DNA of 64,000 nt from JBBQED01 sp038320345 (GCA_038320345.1 JBBQED010000008.1:88330-152329), one strand, 5' to 3'; counted from the stretch's first letter, positions 27,702 to 37,335 are shown. Made by a program: numbers and translations. The notes: generated from the sequence alone by a model not told the origin.

Positions 27702-27902
27702 AGAATGGGTAAAATCAGGCTTAACAAGTTAGAAATACAGAACCCAAATTCTTCCGAATTTCCATTTTACCCTGGGTTCTATGACAATTAAGGTGTTTAG
27801 CGTTTAAAAAAATATCGTAAATCACTGAAATTCAATGATTAAATAAAATAACTCAGTTCATAAATATTACTGTTGGATACACTTAAGATGAATTGTAAAC
27901 AT

Positions 27903-27910
27903 TAATTTTG
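27903..27910 (+). promoter_or_regulatory. Desaturase -7 box TAATTTTG
   Basis: A TAnnTTTG match whose final G is also the first base of the GTG that begins the longest open frame. Translation from that GTG would therefore start inside the promoter. A TTG at 27873-27875 is 27 bp upstream, longer than usual. The true start ATG 27919 would have a leader of only a few bases. Confidence 0.5.
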
Positions 27911-27918
27911 TGATCACT

Positions 27919-28995
27919 ATGGCAAAAATCACCTTTAACAACCGTCAAAGTCCGTTTTTTGACGCGTTACGCGAGAAAATTGATAACTACTTCGCTGAGA
28001 AAAAAGTAGACCAGACTGGGAATTCGAAATTGTATTTAAAGACAGCCATCCTAGCGGGATCTGCGGTTACGTTATATGTGCTACTTGTTTTTGTTGATTT
28101 ACCAAATTGGCTGGCACTTTCGTTATGCGGATTATTGGGAGTTGGATTTGCATCCATCGGCTTCAATATTATGCATGACGGTGCACACGGTTCTTACTCG
28201 AACAATAAACAGGTAAACAACTTGGCTGCTTATTCATTGAATCTGATGGGCGGTTCTAGTTTCATGTGGAAAATCAAACACAATATCATTCACCACACTT
28301 TTACAAACATTGAAGGTGTAGATGATGATATTGATGTAAGACCTTTACTTCGCTTGAATGATCAACAACCAAAATATTGGTTTCATCGATTTCAGCATTA
28401 TTATGCGATGGTATTGTATGGAGCTACTTATTTCATCTGGGTATTCTGGAAAGATTACGAAAAATATTTTAGTCGCCGTGTAGGTGTTACACCCATCCGT
28501 AAAATGAAAACTACGGAGCATGTTGGATTTTGGTTCAGCAAAATTTTATACATCGCATTGTTCTTGGGAATACCTGCCTATACAAAAGGAATTGCAGATA
28601 CCCTGATCGGTTATTCAGTATTGTTGTTCTTCTGCGGATTAGTGATTGCGGTTGTATTTCAATTAGCACATACAGTTGAAGGAACGCACTTCCCTCAACC
28701 GAATCCAGACTCACAGAAAATTGAAGAAGAATGGGCTGTACATCAGATCCAAACTACTGCTAACTTCGCTACACAAAGTAAAATTGCAAGTTGGTTCATG
28801 GGTGGATTAAACTTTCAAGTAGAACATCATTTGTTTCCAAGAATAAGTCATATTCACTATCCTGAATTAAGTCGCATTGTACGTGAAACGTGCAAGGAAT
28901 TTAATTTGGATTATATTGAATACCCAACTGTGTGGAGTGCAATTGGCGCTCATTTAAGACATTTAAAAACACTAGGGAAACCGGGGCTTGCATAA
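27919..28995 (+). CDS. Membrane fatty acid desaturase
   Basis: 358 residues from ATG 27919. Introduces a double bond into fatty acyl chains with a di-iron centre. The three histidine boxes are HDGAHGSY, HNIIHHTF and QVEHHLFPRISH, the last with Q in place of the first His, typical of front-end desaturases. There is no fused cytochrome b5 domain, so it needs a separate electron donor. Four hydrophobic segments in two pairs (for example VTLYVLLVFVDL, ILYIALFLGIPAY, VLLFFCGLVIAVV) place it in the inner membrane. The gene stands alone and is closed by a long terminator hairpin. Confidence 0.93.
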   Translation: MAKITFNNRQSPFFDALREKIDNYFAEKKVDQTGNSKLYLKTAILAGSAVTLYVLLVFVDLPNWLALSLCGLLGVGFASIGFNIMHDGAHGSYSNNKQVNNLAAYSLNLMGGSSFMWKIKHNIIHHTFTNIEGVDDDIDVRPLLRLNDQQPKYWFHRFQHYYAMVLYGATYFIWVFWKDYEKYFSRRVGVTPIRKMKTTEHVGFWFSKILYIALFLGIPAYTKGIADTLIGYSVLLFFCGLVIAVVFQLAHTVEGTHFPQPNPDSQKIEEEWAVHQIQTTANFATQSKIASWFMGGLNFQVEHHLFPRISHIHYPELSRIVRETCKEFNLDYIEYPTVWSAIGAHLRHLKTLGKPGLA

Positions 28996-29078
28996 AAAAT
29001 AGTTGCTCTAAGATTTACGATGAAGCTAGCCTAAATCGGTTTTTATTTTCTAACGTTTACTGTTGAGTGATACTTTAT

Positions 29079-29118
29079 AAAATTCCATTTACGATTGAAA
29101 ATTCGTAAATGGAATTTT
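29079..29118. terminator. Long terminator hairpin after desaturase gene
   Basis: A perfect 16-bp stem (29079-29094 and 29103-29118, AAAATTCCATTTACGA and complement) with an 8-nt loop and T-rich flank. It also abuts the stop of the leftward remnant at 29118, so it may serve both strands. Confidence 0.85.
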
Positions 29119-29366
29119 TATTTTATAACGATCGTATCAATTATATCTGCGAAAGCTTCGAGAGTAAACTTCCCTACTTTCTTGTTTAAAGTTCCTTGTT
29201 TATCACATCTACTAATCTGAAATAGGTTGCCTTTATTAATTAATGTGGAAGGATAATTTGTATTGTTATCGTGAATGACGTGAACAAAATCAAGAACTAT
29301 ATTGGGTGATCCTAAGTGAGAAGAGGGCACTAAAAAGATTGTCAGCTCTCGATAAATTTTGACGAT
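29118..29366 (-). pseudogene. Possible gene remnant (83 codons, no proper start)
   Basis: On the minus strand the frame is open from just after an in-frame TAA (29367-29369) to the stop at 29118. It reads like protein throughout (KIYRELTIFLVPSSHLGSP, then KVGKFTLEAFADIIDTIVIK), but the only candidate starts are a GTG at 29330 and a CTG further upstream. Codon use matches the neighbours. I read it as the 3-prime remnant of a lost gene or a small gene with an atypical start; I recognise no family. The rest of the 445-bp gap between the desaturase and prenyl synthase genes holds only the terminator. Confidence 0.3.
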
Positions 29367-29440
29367 TTACAATTCAGGAATCCAAGCTTAAAGCATGCTT
29401 ATAAAAGAAACTACGTCTGCACTAAAAAAAGAACAAGGCT

Positions 29441-30421
29441 CTAATGTTCACGGATCATCAGACTTTTTGCGAGTTCGCGCAGGGCGGTCTTTTCTTCTTG
29501 TGATGCAACAATGGCATCAAGGTGGGTTAATGCTAATTCGTAGGAAGATTGCATTTGCGTTTCGGCATATTCGCGAACATTTAAACGATTATAAATTTGC
29601 TTAACCGCTTCCACTTTTTGATAAGCATTCGCTGCATCTACTGGCATTAAAAGTGAATTCGCTAACTCAACGCTTAAATCGCCTGAAGCAGATGCTATCG
29701 CATACAGCAACAATAAAGTCTTTTTATTAGCGATAATATCACCTCCTACTTGCTTACCAAATTTTGCAGCATCACCATAAACATCTAAGATATCATCTTG
29801 CAATTGAAAAGCAATACCCAGATTTACTCCAAAGTCGTACAAGTGCTGTGCAGCTTTATCATCCGCACCAGCGATAATCGCACCTACCTCCAAACTACAG
29901 CCTACTAACACGGCAGTTTTGAGTCTAATCATGTCGAGATAACGGTCGATATTTACTGAAGGTTCGGTTTCAAAATCCATATCTAGCTGTTGCCCTTCGC
30001 AAACTTCTAATGCCGTACGGTTAAATACTTCCATTACTTTTCGCACAGCATGATCGGGAACATCCATCATTAGCTGACAGGCTTTCACAAACATTGCATC
30101 CCCAGAAAGAATCGCAATATTGCTATTCCATTTGGCATGTACAGTAGGCATTGCACGACGCAGCGGTGCATTGTCCATGATATCATCATGCAATAAAGTA
30201 AAATTATGAAAGACTTCTATTCCTGTTGCTGCAGATAAAGCTTGCTTTAAATCTCCCTTAAAAAGTTCAGTACCCATGAGCACTAATACGGGACGAATTC
30301 TCTTTCCTCCTAATGCCATCATGTAACGAATAGGCTCGTACAAGGTAGCAGGATCACCGGAAAAATTTAACTCTTGCAAACGCTGGTTAATTAATTCCTG
30401 CAATTTAGAAGGCGAAGTCAT
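29441..30421 (-). CDS. Polyprenyl diphosphate synthase (short-chain, GGPP-like)
   Basis: 326 residues. Condenses isopentenyl diphosphate with allylic diphosphates. GGKRIRPVLVL opens the domain; the first Asp-rich motif is LLHDDIMDNAPLRR and the second FQLQDDILDVYGD. The Phe five residues before the first Asp motif (HNFTLLHDD), together with the uninserted DDxxD, is what short-chain geranylgeranyl-type synthases show, so a C20 product is my inference. It starts 10 bp after the epimerase stop and is the last gene of the leftward run from 34837. Confidence 0.93.
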   Translation of the reverse strand: MTSPSKLQELINQRLQELNFSGDPATLYEPIRYMMALGGKRIRPVLVLMGTELFKGDLKQALSAATGIEVFHNFTLLHDDIMDNAPLRRAMPTVHAKWNSNIAILSGDAMFVKACQLMMDVPDHAVRKVMEVFNRTALEVCEGQQLDMDFETEPSVNIDRYLDMIRLKTAVLVGCSLEVGAIIAGADDKAAQHLYDFGVNLGIAFQLQDDILDVYGDAAKFGKQVGGDIIANKKTLLLLYAIASASGDLSVELANSLLMPVDAANAYQKVEAVKQIYNRLNVREYAETQMQSSYELALTHLDAIVASQEEKTALRELAKSLMIREH

Positions 30422-30431
30422 ACGAAATGAA

Positions 30432-31373
30432 TCAGGCAGAAATATATTGCTTAGCGGCTATCAGTTTATTAATTCCATCTTCTAGCGTTGTCATCTTACG
30501 ATTTAACAAGGAACGCATAGCGGTAATATCCGGACAACGTCGTGTCATATCACCTTCTTTAAGTGCAGGAAGAAAAACAATATTTGATTTTGAGCCTGAC
30601 ACCTCAATAATTTTGCGTGCAAGATCAAGAATTGTCATTTCATAATCGCTTCCGATATTCGCAACATCATTTACGATCTGATTATTATAAAGAGCATTCA
30701 AACACGCGTCCACATTATCATCGATATAACAGAAAGTACGCGTTTGACTTCCATCACCATAGATCGTGATATCCTGATTATTTAGTGCTGCACTTAAGAA
30801 CTTCGACATTACAAAGTCGGTACTTTGTTTTGGACCGTAGGTATTGAAGAAACGGAAGATGGTAAATTCCAAACCATATTCTTGAGAGTAACCACGAAGG
30901 TAAGCTTCCCCAACATTCTTCACGATAGCATAAGGCAACCGCGAATTCAATGGAGTGGTATGTTCATTTTGCGGAAACTCTACGGGTTCTCCATACACTT
31001 CTGAACTCGAAGAATAATACATTCTCTTCACGCCAGTGTTCTTACAAAGATTGAGGATATTACGAATTCCATTAAGATCGTTAAGTACAAGAACAGGATT
31101 AGCGAGTGTACGCTTAACCCCTACTACGGCTGCATAATGAAAAACGAAATCAAAGGAAAAGGCATGAAATATCGCCGAGATATCATTCAAGTCATTTACA
31201 TCGGCCTTTATAAATCTGACATTCCCATGTACTGATATGGGGAGTTTACTTTCAGAACCGGTGAGTAGATTATCTACTACAACTACCTGATTTTCAGGAT
31301 TATCAGCTAGTTTTTGGGCAAGGCAGCTTCCTACGAATCCAGCTCCGCCTGTTACGAGTATACGTCGTTGCAT
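30432..31373 (-). CDS. NAD-dependent sugar-nucleotide epimerase/dehydratase
   Basis: 313 residues from ATG 31373; the frame extends three codons to a TTG but ATG fits the family N-terminus MQRRILVTGGAGFVGS. Extended SDR: Rossmann GGAGFVG, SSSSEVYGEP, catalytic YAIVK, FRFFNTYGPKQ, and IYGDGSQTRTFCYIDD for sugar-nucleotide binding. The pattern fits UDP-glucose 4-epimerase or UDP-glucuronate decarboxylase types; the exact substrate cannot be decided by eye. Its neighbour rfbA makes dTDP-glucose, so a role in surface-polysaccharide precursor supply is likely. Confidence 0.9.
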   Translation of the reverse strand: MQRRILVTGGAGFVGSCLAQKLADNPENQVVVVDNLLTGSESKLPISVHGNVRFIKADVNDLNDISAIFHAFSFDFVFHYAAVVGVKRTLANPVLVLNDLNGIRNILNLCKNTGVKRMYYSSSSEVYGEPVEFPQNEHTTPLNSRLPYAIVKNVGEAYLRGYSQEYGLEFTIFRFFNTYGPKQSTDFVMSKFLSAALNNQDITIYGDGSQTRTFCYIDDNVDACLNALYNNQIVNDVANIGSDYEMTILDLARKIIEVSGSKSNIVFLPALKEGDMTRRCPDITAMRSLLNRKMTTLEDGINKLIAAKQYISA

Positions 31374-31506
31374 AAAGTTCAATTTAAGGATAAATACTAA
31401 ACGATGAATAAATAATTGGCTGACACCAGCAAACTCCCTGTGAAGAGTTATTTTTTATGTATTCAATAGTATTTACGAGATACGGGTGTAAAGGGATTTC
31501 CCGTAT

Positions 31507-32370
31507 TTAGTCTTCCATCAAAGTTAATAAATATTTCCCGTAGCCGCTCTTCACCAAGGGATCTGCCAACTTAAAAAGCTGATCTTTATTTATATAACCA
31601 TTCCGATACGCGATTTCTTCAATGCAGCCAATTTTTAAACCTTGGCGTTCTTCAATAACCTGAACGAATTGACTTGCTTGCATGAGGGAAGCAAAAGTAC
31701 CAGTATCCAGCCAGGCAGTGCCTTTATCAAGGATTCCTACTTTTAATCTACCCATTTCGAGGTAAGCTTTATTTACATCAGTGATTTCATATTCACCACG
31801 GGGACTTGGCTTGAGATCCTTAGCGATTTTAATCACATCATTATCGTAAAAATAAAGACCAGGAACTGCGTAGTTCGATTTTGGTTTGAGTGGCTTTTCT
31901 TCGATACTAATTGCATTCATTGCTTTATCGAATTCAACAACGCCATAACGTTCGGGGTCTGAAACATGGTAAGCAAAAACCACACCACCTTCTGGTCGAA
32001 CATTTTGTTGCAAGATCTGTTGGAGACCTGTTCCATAAAAAATATTATCTCCAAGAATAAGTGCTACTTGATCATTGCCAATAAATTTTTCTCCGATAAC
32101 GAATGCTTGCGCTAATCCGTTGGGAGTATCTTGAATAGCATATTGAAAATTACAACCCAACAGCTTTCCATCGCCGAGTAATTTCTGAAACATCGGCTGA
32201 TCGTGAGGAGTTGTGATAATCAGAATTTCATTCATGCCCGCCATCAGCAGCACACTGAGTGGATAATAAATCATCGGCTTATCATACACCGGCATCAGCT
32301 GCTTACTTACGGCAAGTGTTAAAGGATGTAAACGTGTTCCTGAACCTCCTGCGAGAATTATACCTTTCAT
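31507..32370 (-). CDS. rfbA: Glucose-1-phosphate thymidylyltransferase
   Basis: Makes dTDP-glucose from dTTP and glucose 1-phosphate, the first step to dTDP-rhamnose and related deoxysugars. 287 residues, the usual length. KGIILAGGSGTRLHPLT is the nucleotide-binding signature, SKQLMPVYDKPMIYYPLS follows, then ALILGDNIFYG and VVEFDKAMNAISIEEKP. TAWLDTGTFASLMQAS near the C-terminus is diagnostic for the RmlA family. rfbB, rfbC and rfbD are not beside it; the only nearby sugar gene is the epimerase after 133 bp. Confidence 0.96.
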   Translation of the reverse strand: MKGIILAGGSGTRLHPLTLAVSKQLMPVYDKPMIYYPLSVLLMAGMNEILIITTPHDQPMFQKLLGDGKLLGCNFQYAIQDTPNGLAQAFVIGEKFIGNDQVALILGDNIFYGTGLQQILQQNVRPEGGVVFAYHVSDPERYGVVEFDKAMNAISIEEKPLKPKSNYAVPGLYFYDNDVIKIAKDLKPSPRGEYEITDVNKAYLEMGRLKVGILDKGTAWLDTGTFASLMQASQFVQVIEERQGLKIGCIEEIAYRNGYINKDQLFKLADPLVKSGYGKYLLTLMED

Positions 32371-32437
32371 TGAAATTAAAATAATTTGGGTTGAGCTGTT
32401 GTACTAAACAACATTGTTTTATTGGATAGTTTACTCT

Positions 32438-34837
32438 TCAAGACTCATCCGATGGTTTACGGATTTCAAGTTCATCGAGATCGATATCGTTGTCTTCGTT
32501 ATGTGTTTCAAACAAAGGTTCTGACAGAAATGCTTTCGTAATTAATCTACGTTCAAGACTCATCAGAAATGCAGGAAGCAAAACAAGATTGGAACACATC
32601 GCAACGAGCAATGTTACACTCAGCAATTTTCCCAATGCCGCTGTACCGCCGAAGCTAGAAGCACTGAAGATGAAAAATCCAAAGAATAAAATCACTGCTG
32701 TGTAAATCATACTGACTCCAGTTTCACGAATAGTAAGTGTAACTGCATTTGAAATACTCATGACAGGATTTGCACGAAGTTCCTGTCGATATTTAGTGAG
32801 AAAATAAATTGTTTGATCAGAGGCAATTCCAAAAGCAATACTAAAAATAAGAATTGTAGAAGGCTTGAGGGAGATATTAAAGAAACCCATCAGACCTGCT
32901 GTAATAATAAGAGGAACCAAACTCGGAACAATAGAAATCAAGATCATCCGTAGTGACATAAATAGCGTCACCATGATCAAGGAAATCAGAAAAATGGCAA
33001 GTACAATACTCTCCAGAAGATTCTTAAAAAGATATTCATTTCCTTTTAAGAAGATGAGACTATTTCCTGTGATGGTGGTAGTAAATTTATCAGGAGGGAA
33101 AATTGAATCGACCCTTGGACGAAGTTCATTCACAAGCTTACCCATTTCTACAGAGCCGATATCTGCCATAGAAACACTTACACGAGTAACTTGCTTATTA
33201 CTATCGATGAAACTCTTAAACATCTGCTCTCTTCCTTTCGTTTCTCCAACAAAAGATGACATCTCTGCCAACTCGAGTGTCCCAGGAAGGATATAGTATT
33301 TAGGATCATGATTATTAAATGCTTGATAACTAAATTTAATTCCATCAACGACAGATAATGGTTTTGAAAGTTGAGGATATTGAGTCAATGTACGTTCGAG
33401 TCGGTTTATTTTTTGCAGCATTGCAGGTTTCAACGCACCGCCTTCTTTTTTAGAATCGATTGCAAATTCGAGTGGAAGCACTCCTTTGAAATTCCGTTCG
33501 AAGAATTTCATATCTACATATACTGGATCTTTCTTCGGTAAATCATCAACTACATATCCAACAGTATTTAGTTTCGACATTCCATAAAAACTAACCACCA
33601 TAATTATCACCACAATTGCATACACTACTTTAGTATGTAGTCGCACCCAATTCTCAACATACACTAACACTTTATTAATGCGCGGTGCTTGCAGGTGCTT
33701 CATGTGTTTCACTCTTGGAGGAGCTAAGAAACTGAAGACAATAGGAATGAGAATTAAAGAAACGAGCCAAGTGGACATTACATTAAATGCTGACACCAAA
33801 CCGAACTCCATCAGCAATCTACTTTCTGTAAAATACAAAACAAAGAAACCAATAGCAGTAGTTACGTTAGCTAGAAATGTAGTTAATCCAATGCTCTGCA
33901 CCATGCGAGCGAGACCTTTTGCCTGATTACCATGACGACTGAATTCGATCTGGTATTTATTGAGCATGAAAATACTATTCGGAATTCCGATAACAATAAT
34001 TAACGGAGGTATTAAACCACTAAGAATAGTAATTTTATAATGAAGCAAGGCAATTGTTCCGAGGGACCATACCACACCAACCGCAACTACGATCAGTGAA
34101 AAGAATACAACTTGAAAAGAGCGGAAGAAAACGAAGAGCACAATTGCTGTTACAAGGACGGCAAGAATCATAAACATTTTCATTTCCTTCACTACTTTTC
34201 CAGTGATGGCGGTACGGATATATGGTAATCCACTGAGATGTACTTCGAGATGATTGGCGATACCGTAAGCTTCTGCTTTCTCACGAATCACATCAATAAT
34301 TTCAATCCGGTTCTTGGTATTTAATTTGGCTTTATCAAAAGTGACGGCCATTACAGTTGCGCCCGTTTCCTTATTCAGGATAAAACCATTATAAAATGGG
34401 AGACTATCAATCACCATTTTAATACTATCCATTTCTGCTTGAGAAGTTACTTTGCCATTCACAATTGGCTTCAGTACGAACTTCTTTAAGGAGTCATTTT
34501 TATTAACGGTGTATAACTTGGCAACAGAAACGACAGCCTCAATGCCATCAATTTTACGGATCTCTTCACCGAGCTCCCACCAGCCATTAAATTTTTCGAC
34601 GGTATAAAAATTTTTATCTTCTACACCCATCACCATCACACTACCATCTTCTCCAAACATCTCCTTAAACTTAGCATACGCTTTATAGTCAGGATCAGTA
34701 GCGGGAAGAATTTTCGCGAAATCGTAAGAAAGCTGAATGTCAGTAGCTTTCCAACCCATGAAAATAGTAATCAAACCAACTACCACAACTAATGGGTAAC
34801 GTTGTCGTAGTATAAAACGAGAAAGCCAGTTAAACAT
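32438..34837 (-). CDS. RND-superfamily (MMPL/patched-type) exporter
   Basis: 799 residues from ATG 34837; the frame extends 11 codons to a GTG at 34870, but MFNWLSRFILRQRYPL fits the family start. The predicted topology is two halves, each with one TM helix, a large periplasmic loop and a five-helix bundle (first bundle about residues 220-385, second about 610-765). GIPNSIFMLNKY and IASDQTIYFLTKY are the paired loop motifs of bacterial hopanoid/lipid RND exporters. Cargo is unknown; lipids or glycolipids are plausible from the family. Upstream of rfbA on the same strand, divergent from the radical SAM gene. Confidence 0.9.
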   Translation of the reverse strand: MFNWLSRFILRQRYPLVVVVGLITIFMGWKATDIQLSYDFAKILPATDPDYKAYAKFKEMFGEDGSVMVMGVEDKNFYTVEKFNGWWELGEEIRKIDGIEAVVSVAKLYTVNKNDSLKKFVLKPIVNGKVTSQAEMDSIKMVIDSLPFYNGFILNKETGATVMAVTFDKAKLNTKNRIEIIDVIREKAEAYGIANHLEVHLSGLPYIRTAITGKVVKEMKMFMILAVLVTAIVLFVFFRSFQVVFFSLIVVAVGVVWSLGTIALLHYKITILSGLIPPLIIVIGIPNSIFMLNKYQIEFSRHGNQAKGLARMVQSIGLTTFLANVTTAIGFFVLYFTESRLLMEFGLVSAFNVMSTWLVSLILIPIVFSFLAPPRVKHMKHLQAPRINKVLVYVENWVRLHTKVVYAIVVIIMVVSFYGMSKLNTVGYVVDDLPKKDPVYVDMKFFERNFKGVLPLEFAIDSKKEGGALKPAMLQKINRLERTLTQYPQLSKPLSVVDGIKFSYQAFNNHDPKYYILPGTLELAEMSSFVGETKGREQMFKSFIDSNKQVTRVSVSMADIGSVEMGKLVNELRPRVDSIFPPDKFTTTITGNSLIFLKGNEYLFKNLLESIVLAIFLISLIMVTLFMSLRMILISIVPSLVPLIITAGLMGFFNISLKPSTILIFSIAFGIASDQTIYFLTKYRQELRANPVMSISNAVTLTIRETGVSMIYTAVILFFGFFIFSASSFGGTAALGKLLSVTLLVAMCSNLVLLPAFLMSLERRLITKAFLSEPLFETHNEDNDIDLDELEIRKPSDES

Positions 34838-34957
34838 AGGGCGTAAATGTATCAAAAAATGAGTCCTCACCCGAATTTTAGGGAATTGAAAAAATTATAC
34901 AAAAGCAATTAAAGATTGTAATTCCTGAGCTCCTACTTCGTAACTTAGCACTACCCT

Positions 34958-35980
34958 ATGAACAGGAATTTCCGCGACGGTTTAAATTTCATTTCTAAAG
35001 CCAGTCCCCGCCGTATAATTAATGCTGCCAAGGTCCTAAGTAGCTACTATGCAGCTCGTTGGACCGGCAAGGCAACGCAGTGGGGACTTCCAATAGCTTT
35101 ATCTTTTGAGCCAACAACCTCCTGTAATTTACGCTGTCCTGAATGTCCGAGCGGACTTAGATCCTTCACTCGCCCCACGGGAATGCTGGAATCCAAACTT
35201 TTTCAAAAGGTAATTGATGAACTACACAAAGATTTATGGTACTTAATTTTTTATTTTCAGGGCGAACCTTACTTGCATCCTGAATTTACTGAGTTAGTAA
35301 AATATGCTTCTGGTAAAGGAATTTATACCGCAACCTCTACGAATGCTCATTATCTAACGGACGTGAATGCCCGAAAAACGGTAGAATCTGGATTAGATCG
35401 ATTGATTATTTCTATTGACGGCACTACTCAAGAAGTTTATGAGCAATACCGGATCGGTGGAAAATTGGAAAAAGTTCTCGAAGGTGCGAGGAATATTGTG
35501 AAATGGAAACGTGAGCTCAGATCAAGTACTCCCCATATTATTTTTCAGTTCTTGGTAGTTCGACCTAATGAACATCAAATAGCGGAAGTGCAACAACTCG
35601 CCAAAGAAATTGGTGTAGATGAAGTAGGATTGAAAACAGCACAGGTTTACGATTACGAACATGGAAATTCGTTAATCCCCACTGAAGACAAATACTCACG
35701 GTATCGCCTTGGAGAAGATGGGAAATATACCATCAAGAACGGACTCGATAACCATTGTTGGAAACTCTGGCATTCCTGTGTAGTAACGTGGGATGGAAGT
35801 GTGGTTCCTTGTTGTTTTGATAAAGATGCTTGGCATAAGATGGGTAATTTGCAGGAAACAACTTTTGCTACCCTTTGGCAAGATAAAGCATACCGAGAAT
35901 TTAGAAGTAGCTTATTACGTTCGAGAAGTGAAATTGAAATGTGCAAAAACTGCACAGAAGGAACGAAAGTGTGGAGTTGA
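34958..35980 (+). CDS. Radical SAM protein with SPASM domain
   Basis: 340 residues. The N-terminal radical SAM cluster motif is TSCNLRCPECP (CxxxCxxC), followed by IFYFQGEPYLHPEF and IISIDGTTQEVYEQYR. The C-terminal SPASM region has CWKLWHSCVVTWDGSVVPCC and a final EMCKNC for auxiliary clusters. SPASM enzymes modify peptides or cofactors; no precursor peptide gene is seen next to it, so the substrate is unknown. It stands alone, divergent from the exporter and followed by a gap holding a decayed T9SS gene. Confidence 0.92.
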   Translation: MNRNFRDGLNFISKASPRRIINAAKVLSSYYAARWTGKATQWGLPIALSFEPTTSCNLRCPECPSGLRSFTRPTGMLESKLFQKVIDELHKDLWYLIFYFQGEPYLHPEFTELVKYASGKGIYTATSTNAHYLTDVNARKTVESGLDRLIISIDGTTQEVYEQYRIGGKLEKVLEGARNIVKWKRELRSSTPHIIFQFLVVRPNEHQIAEVQQLAKEIGVDEVGLKTAQVYDYEHGNSLIPTEDKYSRYRLGEDGKYTIKNGLDNHCWKLWHSCVVTWDGSVVPCCFDKDAWHKMGNLQETTFATLWQDKAYREFRSSLLRSRSEIEMCKNCTEGTKVWS

Positions 35981-36061
35981 CTTAATTTGCTAATCTCGAG
36001 TTAAACTCGGGACAAATTATGTTAGTGTGCTAATGAATCAAAAATGAGAGAATATGATCCG

Positions 36062-36358
36062 TTACTGAACAATAATTTTTTGAGTTTCCACTTTTGAGTT
36101 TTCACTAATTATCTGCAAGAAATACATCCCGGGTGACATTGTACTTTTATTGAGTATTAATTGCGTACCTGAAAAACTGATGTTCTTTATTTCATTTCCT
36201 AACATATCAATTAGTTTCAGATTAGAATTGTGTTGAGCTTCATTAAAATTTATTGTAGTTTCATATTGAAAAGGGTTTGGCGCAATTGAAATTTTCGAAT
36301 TATTAGGACAATTATATAGAGTATCGATTTTCGCATAAAGTTTAGTGAACCTTAATCC
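36062..36358 (-). pseudogene. Orphan T9SS type A C-terminal sorting domain (gene remnant)
   Basis: In the 548-bp gap between the radical SAM and YiiX-like genes, the minus strand has a 98-codon open frame without an ATG start, bounded by in-frame stops at 36359-36361 and 36062-36064. It reads KIDTLYNCPNNSKISIAPNPF, then KLIDMLGNEIKNI and MSPGMYFLQI with the end VETQKIIVQ. The N-P-F start, G-N-E turn, GMYFLQI strand and K-I-I-V-Q end are the signature of the T9SS type A sorting domain. It is the tail of a secreted cargo gene whose body has been lost. Confidence 0.8.
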
Positions 36359-36528
36359 TTATTTATAGTAGTTATAATGATACAGTAATTTGCTATTAAA
36401 ACGTATCGGGAAAATAATTTGTTTAAAAACACTATCGAAAAGAATTATTAAAAATTAAAAATAAAACATGGCGAAATAAATTATTTCATTGCTGTCATAC
36501 TTAATTATTTTATCGACAAATTTTCGCC

Positions 36529-37221
36529 TTATAACTGCGGTTTTCCATTCGCATAAACGGTAATCAGCAAGGGAGACTTATAAATTTCTAATGGGGTAAT
36601 TACTTTTTCGTTGAGTGGAATATTTTTTCCGTAGCGTTCATATAATTTTTCTTGAACTAACGGAACAGAAAGGTTCAAAGAGACTAAGGGTTGCAATTCA
36701 CCTATGCTTAATCCAGTAGCCTGCTTATAAATTTTCCAGACTAATTCAGAACAATAAATTTGTTCGTCCGACCAACCAAAATAATTGTCATCATCTTTTC
36801 CCAGATACTTCTCACCTTCGGCTTTCATTTTAAGGATAGTAGCAGGTGTTAGAATTTTATCTGCATCTTTCAAACGACGCACCTGAAAACGTCCCCCTTC
36901 TCCACGTGCTATCCATTCGTTGAAAGGCGTTAATCGTACAGGTTGTACTGCTTCATAAACATAGAGCTGATTACTATCGTTATAAATGATGCCGCAATGA
37001 CTATAATAAGAATCCGTAGCCATGCGAATTGCAATTGCCTGTTCTGATTTTGATGATTGAAAGATAATATCTCCGCTATGAAAAAAGGAGTTATCTATTT
37101 TCCCAACCGCTTTAGCAGGAGCACGATTAATCGCAAACCGAAAGATGTATGAAATGGCAGCAATAGTCATCACAAAAATCAGTAGGTACTTTTTTATATT
37201 CAATTTTCGGGAAGTGGTCAT
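36529..37221 (-). CDS. YiiX/NlpC-P60-like cysteine hydrolase
   Basis: 230 residues. An N-terminal membrane anchor (residues about 10-28, YLLIFVMTIAAISYIF) precedes a permuted papain-like domain: GDIIFQSSKSEQAIAIRMAT, YYSHCGIIY with the candidate catalytic His, and YCSELVWKIYKQATG with the candidate Cys. This is the YiiX/YaeF group, thought to act on lipids or peptidoglycan-linked substrates. A TAAATTTG box on this strand lies 20 bases upstream. Confidence 0.88.
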   Translation of the reverse strand: MTTSRKLNIKKYLLIFVMTIAAISYIFRFAINRAPAKAVGKIDNSFFHSGDIIFQSSKSEQAIAIRMATDSYYSHCGIIYNDSNQLYVYEAVQPVRLTPFNEWIARGEGGRFQVRRLKDADKILTPATILKMKAEGEKYLGKDDDNYFGWSDEQIYCSELVWKIYKQATGLSIGELQPLVSLNLSVPLVQEKLYERYGKNIPLNEKVITPLEIYKSPLLITVYANGKPQL

Positions 37222-37240
37222 GGGGCTTTAATAGAAGGCG

Positions 37241-37248
37241 CAAATTTA
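37241..37248 (-). promoter_or_regulatory. -7 box TAAATTTG of YiiX-like gene
   Basis: A reverse-strand TAnnTTTG match 20 bases before ATG 37221 and downstream of the pepP terminator. No TTG at the standard distance. Confidence 0.4.
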
Positions 37249-37284
37249 CTTAAAACACAGTAGTAGCAGCTGATCCTTCTGAAA

Positions 37285-37316
37285 TAACAAAAGCGCTACA
37301 GAGAGCGCTTTTGTTA
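37285..37316. terminator. Rho-independent terminator after pepP
   Basis: A perfect 13-bp stem (37285-37297 and 37304-37316, core AGCGCT) with a 6-nt loop. It begins 20 bases after the pepP stop and separates it from the YiiX-like gene. Confidence 0.88.
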
Positions 37317-37335
37317 GGGAAGCATTTAGTTTTTT

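Noticed and set aside
32865..33296. 143-codon plus-strand ORF
   Set aside because: Antisense to the RND exporter gene, made of reversed hydrophobic codons.
36470..36528. Inverted pair GGCGAAA/TTTCGCC after the YiiX-like gene
   Set aside because: Loop of about 45 bases and no T-tract; not a convincing terminator.
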